Shown: positions 56,982 to 64,000 of the stretch, in pieces | Layout: each line of letters opens with the position of its first letter | Numbering within the stretch: the stretch's first letter is position 1 | From: Eremothecium cymbalariae DBVPG#7215 | Taxonomy: Eukaryota > Ascomycota > Saccharomycetes > Saccharomycetales > Saccharomycetaceae | NCBI RefSeq assembly: GCF_000235365.1 | Contig: NC_016452.1 | Location: 978,001-1,042,000 of the forward strand | DNA: 64,000 nucleotides | Reading direction: 5' to 3' | Made by a program: the position numbers and the translations under genes | Notes under the pieces: generated by a model | The model's input: the letters and a program-made list of their open reading frames with translations, nothing else | Told to the model about the DNA's origin: nothing | The model's database searches: none

Positions 56982-58280
56982 ATGAAATATTCAAACAAGT
57001 CAAGATATTTTAGCCTCTCTATACACAACATGGATGATCCGGATATGGAAGTTAGGTATCAATGTATTTGTAAGAATCTAGTTAAATGGAGTGACTTAAA
57101 TATTTGTAGAGAATGTTACAGTTTAAGCTGTTTTCGATGCCAAGGATTTGAGCCGGTAGTTAAATATTGCCCAAAATGCCTAGAGGAGCCTGGTAAAATG
57201 GATCAGATATTTTGTAACAGAAATTGTTTTCAATGTCCTAGATGTGATATTTCACTTGTGATCTCCAGTGAAAAGATGGATTCGGATAAAAAATGCTATT
57301 TGTTTAATTGTACTGGATGTAAGTGGACTTTTACTACTCCGCCTACAGGGAAGATTAAATCATTAACCAAATATATACTTGAATTGTACAGCTCAAAGAA
57401 TGCTAGAGCATATGAGCTGATCACACATTTGCATAATAAAAAGCAGCTGTTGCAATGGGAAGGAAAGGCGTTTAAATTTGATGAGATTGTATCCGCTCTT
57501 GAAGGGAATGCGCCCAGATCAATTGTACAACGTCTTGCTGTTGGTGAAAAATTGCATCAATTAATTAGTGAACAAATACCACTGCCGCTGAAAGATGACA
57601 GTAATGAAGTGCTGTATCCCAAAAGATTGCATCTGAAGTGCAAATACAGATATACCTGTCCACAATGTAATCACACACTAAGTGTCCCAGATGATTCTCC
57701 ATCATCCTCGAGACTTCATAAGGAGTCATTTGCAATGAACATACTCCCACGTATTAGAATTGAAAAACTAGCGGTTGCATTGGGAATGGATCACCAGGAC
57801 CCATCAGCTTTCGCAATTGTTGTAATAAACCCCAACCCTTCTAGGTCAATTGAATGCACTCTTACTGCCTCCGATACATTGTTTATGCCAATTAGAAAGT
57901 TTAACATCCCGGCTGTTTCAGTAAATGACTACAAAATAATTAAAAACTCAGGAAAGGATATTAATCTTCAAATTCTTGAACAGTATGCCAAGTTTACACC
58001 CACTTATATGCTTGGTAATGATCACAAAATTAATAGAGCAGAGAGAACACGTCGTCTGGGTAGCAGATTTCCGTTCCAGAACTCTACCACTAACTCTATA
58101 AATTTATTGGATTACGATATTGATGAAGATGCGAAGGCAATAGATAAAGGTGATGGATGGTGTATATTACCCTTAAAGCTTCTGAACAAAGGCAATCATC
58201 TGCTAAATCTCTTGGTCAATATCGAGGGATTCGAGGTTAGGTTAAATTTACATTTTATAGCAAAACCAAGCAATAGCTAG
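56982..58280 (+). CDS. Dynactin subunit p62 (DCTN4) homologue
   Basis: A 432-residue protein with the N-terminal cysteine-rich zinc-binding module of dynactin p62. CX-C pairs occur in YQCICKNLVKW, NICRECYSLSCFRCQGF, YCPKCLEE and CFQCPRCDISL, then CTGCKWTF, with a further pair in YTCPQCNHTL in the middle. The C-terminal part is beta-rich (GDGWCILPLKLLNKGNHLLNLLVNIEGFEVRLNL) like the p62 end. In animals and filamentous fungi p62 sits at the pointed end of the Arp1 filament and helps dynein cargo binding. S. cerevisiae has no p62 that I know of. A second start at ATG 57030 (MDDPDMEVRY) is equally plausible. Confidence 0.75.
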   Translation: MKYSNKSRYFSLSIHNMDDPDMEVRYQCICKNLVKWSDLNICRECYSLSCFRCQGFEPVVKYCPKCLEEPGKMDQIFCNRNCFQCPRCDISLVISSEKMDSDKKCYLFNCTGCKWTFTTPPTGKIKSLTKYILELYSSKNARAYELITHLHNKKQLLQWEGKAFKFDEIVSALEGNAPRSIVQRLAVGEKLHQLISEQIPLPLKDDSNEVLYPKRLHLKCKYRYTCPQCNHTLSVPDDSPSSSRLHKESFAMNILPRIRIEKLAVALGMDHQDPSAFAIVVINPNPSRSIECTLTASDTLFMPIRKFNIPAVSVNDYKIIKNSGKDINLQILEQYAKFTPTYMLGNDHKINRAERTRRLGSRFPFQNSTTNSINLLDYDIDEDAKAIDKGDGWCILPLKLLNKGNHLLNLLVNIEGFEVRLNLHFIAKPSNS

Positions 58281-58441
58281 TTTGAAACAATTTTTGACCT
58301 TTAGTTATTCTGTACATGGTGGTTACCATTGAAGAATTTCTAGCGCATTCCGCTAAAGTGGAAAAAAGCAGAAGGATGACCAGTTATACAAGTTAAGTTG
58401 ACTCAAGTTATGCTGAAGCATAGGCTTATTAATCATACATT

Positions 58442-58717
58442 ATGAACCATTCACAAGAACCTGTGGTGCCTAGTGATACTATTGCACGAATTTTTCAACT
58501 GTGCTCATTTACCCAGGATAGTACGAGGATCACGGAGGATACAATTACCCTTACTGAGAAATACATCAAGTTATTTGTTAGAGAAGCTGTTTTAAGATCT
58601 TTGGAGAACAAAGATAAAGTAAAAAAGGAGGATGGCAAAGGATCATTGATTGAAGGCCCTGTGCTGCATCATACAGATTTGGAGGAAATCTCGGGTATAT
58701 TGCTACTTGATTTTTGA
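58442..58717 (+). CDS. MHF2: CENP-X / Mhf2 histone-fold protein
   Basis: A 91-residue histone-fold protein of the CENP-X family. It is the partner of Mhf1 (CENP-S) with the Mph1/FANCM helicase at forks and in the CENP-T-W-S-X kinetochore complex. The pattern PSDTIARIFQL to TLTEKYIKLFVREAVLRSLE to LHHTDLEEISGILLLDF shows the three helices and the conserved ending LLLDF. An internal charged insertion (KDKVKKEDGKG) is slightly longer than in S. cerevisiae Mhf2 (about 80 residues). It converges on RBG2 with 52 bp between stops. Confidence 0.88.
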   Translation: MNHSQEPVVPSDTIARIFQLCSFTQDSTRITEDTITLTEKYIKLFVREAVLRSLENKDKVKKEDGKGSLIEGPVLHHTDLEEISGILLLDF

Positions 58718-58769
58718 TGAAACACATAAAAGCACACTCATATATATCTATATATATATCTATATATAA

Positions 58770-59876
58770 CTATTTGGTAAATAAGCAAATGACGTCTTCA
58801 TCATGTATCTTATGGTTTAAACCACACTTTTGTGGGGAATGCTTTGCGGAGGAGCCCCAAACCAGAGCGTATTTAAACTTTTCTTTAAAATCTCTGTGAA
58901 TCTGATGACACAAATCATTAATTGTAGAACCGTTCCTTACGACTAACGGGTCTGTAAAGTCCGGTTTTATACCACGTTTCTTCGTAAAAACTCTGTTCAA
59001 GTTCAATTGGTACCATATTTCCTCTACAACGTCCAGCAAGCCTAGATCCATCTCACACGAAATCACCACAGTATTAGGTTCGCGAGCAAGTCTGTCTACT
59101 TCCTCCAAAGATACTGCATCAATCTTGTTATAAACATATAAGCATTTAATGTAATTCCTGTGTTGCTCATTAAGGACATCAATAAAGTCATCAACAGTAC
59201 ATGCGCTATCTCTAACGAGAACTTCAGCATTATGAATACGATAATCCCTTAAGATAAGCCTGATGGTATCCTCAGTCAGATTGGATCTCACTAGAGATGT
59301 GAACGTAATTTTGATACCTCCTGTCTCCTTCTTTTTAAAATAAATGTTAGGCTTGTCCTTATTCAAACGTATACCCATTGACTCTAACTCTTTTTCCAAA
59401 GATTCTCTCTGATGGTTACTCTTGGTAGCATCCAAAACCATTACTATTAAGTCTGCAGTACGTGCAGTTGCAATTACCTGTTTACCACGACCTTTACCTT
59501 TCGAGGCACCATGTATAATACCTGGTAAATCAACAATTTGTATTTCTGCTCCTTCATACTTTAACACTCCAGGTACTGAGGTTAACGTCGTGAATGCATA
59601 ATTTGCAACCTCTGATTTCGTACTTGTCACCTTACTCAACAACGATGACTTACCCACAGAGGGATATCCGATAAGTACCACACGAGCATCACCTGACTTC
59701 GAAACTTCAAATCCAGTGCCACCTCCTCCAGACGAGGAAGCATTCTCTTCCAACAATTGCTGCCTATACCTCGCCAGTTTACCCTTTAGAAGACCCAGAT
59801 GGTGCTCTGTAGCTTTATTCTTCTGGGTCCGAGCCATCTCCTCCTCTATGGACTTAATCTTATCAATAATACCCAT
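58770..59876 (-). CDS. RBG2: DRG-family GTPase Rbg2
   Basis: A 368-residue ribosome-associated GTPase of the OBG/DRG group; in yeast Rbg2 acts with Gir2 in translation under stress. It has an N-terminal helix ([28 protein letters not shown]), G1 [10 protein letters not shown]2 TTLTSVPG, G3 [10 protein letters not shown]4 NKID (YVYNKIDAV) and a C-terminal TGS domain ending [17 protein letters not shown]. It fits DRG2/Rbg2, not Rbg1, by [11 protein letters not shown] and the [10 protein letters not shown] region. It is divergent from YIP1, as are YGR173W and YGR172C in S. cerevisiae. Confidence 0.93.
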   Translation of the reverse strand: MGIIDKIKSIEEEMARTQKNKATEHHLGLLKGKLARYRQQLLEENASSSGGGGTGFEVSKSGDARVVLIGYPSVGKSSLLSKVTSTKSEVANYAFTTLTSVPGVLKYEGAEIQIVDLPGIIHGASKGKGRGKQVIATARTADLIVMVLDATKSNHQRESLEKELESMGIRLNKDKPNIYFKKKETGGIKITFTSLVRSNLTEDTIRLILRDYRIHNAEVLVRDSACTVDDFIDVLNEQHRNYIKCLYVYNKIDAVSLEEVDRLAREPNTVVISCEMDLGLLDVVEEIWYQLNLNRVFTKKRGIKPDFTDPLVVRNGSTINDLCHQIHRDFKEKFKYALVWGSSAKHSPQKCGLNHKIHDEDVICLFTK

Positions 59877-60145
59877 GTTTTATCGTTATGAAAAATATTA
59901 AAAATCTCCAAGGCTCCCTAAAGCGGTCCTAAATCAATGGAATGTGCTTCTGAATCCACTACTACTATTACAAAAGTTATATTGAACCTGATGAAGCTTA
60001 ATAATATGTCAGTCAAATTTTTATGTTGAGGAATATCGGTTACCCGATTTTCAGGAAGTTTACTGCTAAATCAAGTTCGAGATTTCAAGACAAGTATCTA
60101 ACGTCCAACACAACTTACAAAAGGAAGCAATAATATATAGCAGAG

Positions 60146-60961
60146 ATGTCATACTATAATCAACAGCTTGGTGCCAATGGTAGGTTTTACCAACCCTCTC
60201 AACAGTTCCAGTTTCCCCAAGGTGCAATGTCATTTGATCCCTCCGGATCTTCATCGTCGCCTTCTGGTAACCCAGCAAACTTTACCAATGAACAGCTTCC
60301 CAATGGCATCCTGAATGCTTTATCTACGCGAGGATACTCATACGAACCTCCATTTCTCGAAGAATTAGGTATCAACTTCAATCATATACTCTCAAAGACG
60401 AAATTTGTACTTACACCTACAAAGTCTGTTAACCTTCCTCTCGAGATTTTCAACGATACCGATCTTTCTGGTCCACTTCTCTTTTGTCTGATTTTCGGCA
60501 CTATGCTTTTGACTGCTGGCAAGGTTCATTTTGGGTATATATATGGTGTCGCTCTCTTTGGTTCTCTTTCTCTCTACCAGCTTCTAAAGCTCATGAGCAA
60601 CCAGAGACCTAGCCTGTCGGCTGCTACAGCGACTTCCGTGTCATCCTCTGTTACACAAGGACCTACAGTCTCCTCTCCTCCGTCGCCCAGCCTAAACTCC
60701 AACTCTGTTTCTTTCTTAAAAACCGCATCAATCCTCGGCTACTCGTTTTTGCCTCTATGCTTTCTAGCCACCATCGGCGTCTTTATTTCTCTCGATAACT
60801 GGTTCGGCTACATCCTCAGCCTGGTATTCGTTGTCTGGTGTACCTGGTCATCATCCGGCTTCTTCACTTACTACTTACAGCTTCATAACGTTAGAGTGTT
60901 GATTGCATACCCGCTACTGATTTTCTATAGCGTCTTTGCCTTGATGGCCATCTTTGTCTAA
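60146..60961 (+). CDS. YIP1: Yip1, Rab-interacting Golgi/ER membrane protein
   Basis: A 271-residue member of the Yip1/YIPF family, which binds prenylated Rabs (Ypt1, Ypt31) and is needed for COPII vesicle formation and fusion. The N-terminus is cytosolic and Gln/Ser-rich, followed by the conserved FLEELGINFNHILSKT and NDTDLSGPLLFCLIFGTMLL (start of the first membrane span). Five hydrophobic segments follow in all, with the GKVHFGYIYGV signature between. A Ser/Thr loop (about 150-190) is longer than usual. It shares its 269-bp upstream region with RBG2. Confidence 0.95.
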   Translation: MSYYNQQLGANGRFYQPSQQFQFPQGAMSFDPSGSSSSPSGNPANFTNEQLPNGILNALSTRGYSYEPPFLEELGINFNHILSKTKFVLTPTKSVNLPLEIFNDTDLSGPLLFCLIFGTMLLTAGKVHFGYIYGVALFGSLSLYQLLKLMSNQRPSLSAATATSVSSSVTQGPTVSSPPSPSLNSNSVSFLKTASILGYSFLPLCFLATIGVFISLDNWFGYILSLVFVVWCTWSSSGFFTYYLQLHNVRVLIAYPLLIFYSVFALMAIFV

Positions 60962-61928
60962 CACACTAATTATACTCAGGCTTAAGTAATAACTATTTTG
61001 TTTTCATCACACCCTCCAGCCAGATTGATGGGTATCTTAGTGCTGAGGAGAAAGAACTGACCAGCAAACAATGCATCTGGTCTTACGAAGCACCGTTACT
61101 GGTCCTCTGTGTGTCTTCCACTGTTGAAGCTAGCGAGACCCGTACACTATAGAAGAGGATGACATAAGCTACATGTGTTTATATAATAGGGATAATGAGT
61201 CGAGAGAAGAAATCATCATCCTAGCAAGAGCCATGCGCAGCACGTAGCAGAACATAGTATTCACGTGGAATGATAACCTGCTGAGTTATACACAGCTGCT
61301 GAATGGTATGCTTCCAAGTTTACAATAACACGGTAAATCCTGGTCAGGTGACGTGAAGACCTTTTTATTTTTGGCGCATTAGTCACGTGAGTGGATTTAT
61401 AGATCATTAATAACGATGGATGCACAATACGTAATTGGGGCGGCGGCCTGTTAAACTTGTAAAAATAGGAACTCGCTTTGCTCATCATGTATTAAATACA
61501 TTAGCTTAAAGCAGCCATAAAAGAAGATATATAATAAAGTCACAAAGAGGCCAATATTATTATCTGCTAGGTACTGGAGCAATTCAGGACTGGTTCGAAT
61601 AATCTGGAGGAGGTTATCTTGTGTTTTTTTTGAGTTCGTAGTGTTGTGACTGAAGGTGTGTGATAGGACACCAGACAAAAAAAGCGGATCCGTATTCAAA
61701 AAGATAGCAGAGTAAGTGACGAATACTTCGAGATTAATTGATTGTGCGTGCATCTATATTTTATATAACGGTGTGAATGCATATATGTTTCCTGTTTTCA
61801 TTTGTGTGCATTGGAGTTTGATATATTAGTACGTGATTCAAAAAACATTTGTTTGCGATTTAGGGTGCTTGATAAGGTGGTTTTAAGAGCATTAAGAGAA
61901 AAGAAAAAAATACAAGATATAAGACGGT
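60962..61928. promoter_or_regulatory. YIP1 3' flank and PKH3 upstream region
   Basis: This is 967 bp without a supported gene. CACGTG boxes lie at 61262-61267 and 61384-61389, the second inside AGTCACGTGA. An ORF that overlaps the PKH3 start in another frame is not convincing. Confidence 0.45.
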
Positions 61929-64000
61929 ATGTCGAGGAAGTCACCGCAGGACTTCATCTTCAGGGAGGAGTTGGGTCATGGTTCTTATTCTACTGTGTAT
62001 AGGGTGACGGACAAGTCCAATCAACACCCGTATGCAATCAAAATTTGTTCCAAAAAACATATCATTGGGGAGAACAAGGTAAAGTATGTTACAATTGAGA
62101 AGAATACTCTAAATGTGTTGGGACGTGCGAACCATCCGGGGATCATCAAATTGTATTATACGTTTCATGACTTGGAGAATCTGTATTTTGTGTTAGATCT
62201 TGCTCCCGGTGGCGAGTTGCTGCAGTTGTTAAGGAGATATGGAACATTCAGTGAGACGTGGGCACGTCATTTTATGTGTCAGCTGCTTGATACGGTAGAG
62301 TATATCCACTCCATGAGCGTTATCCACCGAGATCTTAAGCCTGAGAACGTCTTGCTTGATAAGGAAGGTAGGCTTATGATCACCGACTTTGGAGCTGCTT
62401 GCACTTTGGAAGGCCCTGCTGGTGCGCTGGCAGCTGGTTCAGAGGGGGTAGAGGCGAAGGAGACAAGCGCTACGTCATTTGTGGGCACAGCTGAGTATGT
62501 GTCACCAGAGCTGTTGCTGAAAAACAAGTGTTATCATAGCTCCGATATATGGGCGTTAGGATGTATGATGTTCCAATTCATGCAAGGAACGCCTCCATTT
62601 CGAGGAAATAATGAGCTTGAAACCTTTGAAAAGATAGTGCGACTAGACTACCGTTGGCGTTCGCAGGTCAATCCGCTGATTGTAGATCTTGTGTCTAAAA
62701 TATTGGTGTTAGACTCTGCTCAGAGGTACAGTATCGATCAAATTAAGCAGCACAGATGGTTTGCAGGCATAGATTGGACTGATAAAGACAGAATATGGAG
62801 AGGTGTTTGGAAGCTACCTCAACCTATAAACGGTACCAGGCAAGCAATGAAACAACGCTCTTTGGATCCCCCATTGAACAACATCCCGGTAGCCATTCAA
62901 AGAAAGAAGAAGCACACCAAGATCAATACAACTTCCAGCATTGTACAATGGAGAAAGATGCTAGGCCTTAACGATAGTAGCATCAACCCCAAGTCACCTC
63001 TAGGTACCAATGGTTTGCCCCAACCACATACACCCACGTCAGCCGCTGTTATGATGGATCCGAATCCTAAAATGTCTTCCATACATCGTAGCCCTTCGAA
63101 GCCAGTTGTGCGATCTGGTTCATCAACTGTTTTAAGGAATGGATTGAACCCACCAAGACCTGAGGCAACGGCGGTCCCTGTTGTAACGCCCCATAAACCT
63201 CTGCAGAAATCACCTGCATCTTGTTCTACAACTATAGTACCTCCAGATAATGTTATGAAACAGGATTGGGTAGAGATATACGAAATGAAGTATGATCCTA
63301 ATGTTAAGAATTTGACGTTTGATTCCTTTTCTGAGGTTAATGATTCTCTCATTCAAAAGTTCATATATGGGCAGTCTTCAGAACTCCATTCTGTATCGAA
63401 GTTATGTTTACTATGGGTCGATAACTCTGGAAATCTGTCATATGTCTATAAAAATGCGGTCTACCCCATCTCCTATATTGCAGACCCTCATTTATCGGTA
63501 TATAATTACCAATTTACTACCGCCAAAAACGAGGGTTATCTAATACTTGAAAAGTACAGACAGAAGCTATGGGTCATTTTTTTCAGAAATAACCTACCAC
63601 CTGGGGCGGGAAATATCAGTGCTAATGAACAATGGTCAGAATGTTTCTTAAAGTTTAAGAATAATCTAGATGAAAATGAGCTATCCAACAGACTTCGGAA
63701 AGCATCTGTCTCTAGTGGTCGTAGCACCAGGTCTACGCCTTCAAAGAAAGAAAATATATTTTCTGAAGCGACTATTGGGTTCACACCACCTTCTTCAGCG
63801 CCTTCTATCAAAGAGAACCCTATTCCTCTACCGAAAGGCAAAATTGTGGTAAAACAGAACGTCAATTCGAATAAACAAATTAAAGTGAAAAGCGATGTAA
63901 ATAAAATGCAGCGAAATGGATACAAATGTAACCAAGCTGATGATATGGTCCTTTCCAGTAGTAGATATGAGGTTCTTAATGCAGTGAAACATGACAACAC
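61929..64000 (+). CDS. PKH3: PDK1-like protein kinase Pkh3, partial (runs off the window)
   Basis: The first 690 codons are open without a stop to the window edge, so the 3' end is missing. Start ATG 61929 (MSRKSPQDFIF) directly precedes the kinase domain: glycine loop EELGHGSYSTVYR, catalytic HRDLKPEN (His133-Asn140), DFG at 153-155, and SFVGTAEYVSPELL activation segment. The sequence fits AGC kinases of the PDK1/Pkh group, which phosphorylate Ypk and Pkc1 in sphingolipid and cell-wall signalling. The start and kinase core resemble Pkh3 rather than Pkh1/2. An insertion lies between DFG and the activation loop (about 156-180). A PH-like region may lie near 430-560. Confidence 0.88.
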   Translation, partial: MSRKSPQDFIFREELGHGSYSTVYRVTDKSNQHPYAIKICSKKHIIGENKVKYVTIEKNTLNVLGRANHPGIIKLYYTFHDLENLYFVLDLAPGGELLQLLRRYGTFSETWARHFMCQLLDTVEYIHSMSVIHRDLKPENVLLDKEGRLMITDFGAACTLEGPAGALAAGSEGVEAKETSATSFVGTAEYVSPELLLKNKCYHSSDIWALGCMMFQFMQGTPPFRGNNELETFEKIVRLDYRWRSQVNPLIVDLVSKILVLDSAQRYSIDQIKQHRWFAGIDWTDKDRIWRGVWKLPQPINGTRQAMKQRSLDPPLNNIPVAIQRKKKHTKINTTSSIVQWRKMLGLNDSSINPKSPLGTNGLPQPHTPTSAAVMMDPNPKMSSIHRSPSKPVVRSGSSTVLRNGLNPPRPEATAVPVVTPHKPLQKSPASCSTTIVPPDNVMKQDWVEIYEMKYDPNVKNLTFDSFSEVNDSLIQKFIYGQSSELHSVSKLCLLWVDNSGNLSYVYKNAVYPISYIADPHLSVYNYQFTTAKNEGYLILEKYRQKLWVIFFRNNLPPGAGNISANEQWSECFLKFKNNLDENELSNRLRKASVSSGRSTRSTPSKKENIFSEATIGFTPPSSAPSIKENPIPLPKGKIVVKQNVNSNKQIKVKSDVNKMQRNGYKCNQADDMVLSSSRYEVLNAVKHDN

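Noticed and set aside
58770..59876. Identification of the DRG GTPase as RBG1
   Set aside because: The G1 region and the sequence after DLPGII fit Rbg2, and the divergent pairing with YIP1 matches YGR172C/YGR173W.
61384..61391. CACGTG here and at 28348 considered as a second CDEI
   Set aside because: No CCG-containing CDEIII core lies at a suitable distance and the neighbouring DNA is not AT-rich enough.
61802..62002. 66-codon plus-strand ORF before PKH3
   Set aside because: It overlaps the PKH3 kinase start in a different frame; the kinase frame is clearly the real one.

Overview
This window is nuclear DNA of a budding yeast of the family Saccharomycetaceae that diverged before the whole-genome duplication (WGD). 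Genes are compact and mostly intronless, the standard code is used, the two introns found are small with GTATGN/CTAAC signals, and there is a point centromere. Gene content and orientation interleave the S. cerevisiae chromosome V and IX pericentromeric regions into one non-duplicated track, as expected outside the WGD clade. The centromere has a CDEII of 166 bp, about twice the S. cerevisiae length, which is known from Kluyveromyces and Eremothecium. I place the organism near those genera; the species is not resolved.

Layout. (1) 1-28.2 kb is the ancestral CEN5/CEN9 neighbourhood: SGN1, the centromere (about 2.37-2.57 kb), a frameshifted IRC22, a YIL001W-like ankyrin/BTB gene, INP51, a YIL002W-A-like small gene, WBP1, GIM4 (spliced), a probable VAB2, CFD1, BET1, EPS1, a YIA6/YEA6 NAD carrier, a MIT1/WOPR regulator, 4.4 kb of simple-sequence-rich intergenic DNA, GCN4 with a uORF-rich leader, NAS2 and URM1. 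(2) 28.7-28.9 kb is a tandem tRNA-Arg(UCU)/tRNA-Asp(GUC) unit. (3) 29.1-37.5 kb matches YBR039W-YBR043C: ATP3, FIG1, FAT1, CST26, QDR3. (4) 37.5-41.2 kb lies between synteny blocks and holds genes without recognised S. cerevisiae counterparts: a secreted orphan, a small membrane ORF and a YCII-domain protein. (5) 41.2-54.6 kb interleaves YOR122C-YOR125C with YDR371W-YDR374C: PFY1 (spliced), LEO1, CTS2, VPS74, UBP2, FRQ1, COQ7, PHO92. (6) 54.9-64 kb is a mixed block: an HRD3-like SEL1-repeat protein without its usual membrane anchor, a dynactin p62 homologue, MHF2/CENP-X, RBG2, YIP1 and the start of PKH3, which runs off the window.

The genes are independent eukaryotic units rather than operons. 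Themes are ER and early secretory functions (IRC22, WBP1, EPS1, HRD3, BET1, YIP1, VPS74), phosphoinositide signalling (INP51, FRQ1), and chromosome or cytoskeletal biology (centromere, MHF2, p62, PFY1). No virus, transposon, CRISPR array or toxin gene was recognised. The most notable observations are the centromere, the disrupted IRC22, the anchorless HRD3-like protein, the retained p62 gene, the conserved three-codon uORF1 of GCN4, and the unusual MIT1-GCN4 intergenic region.
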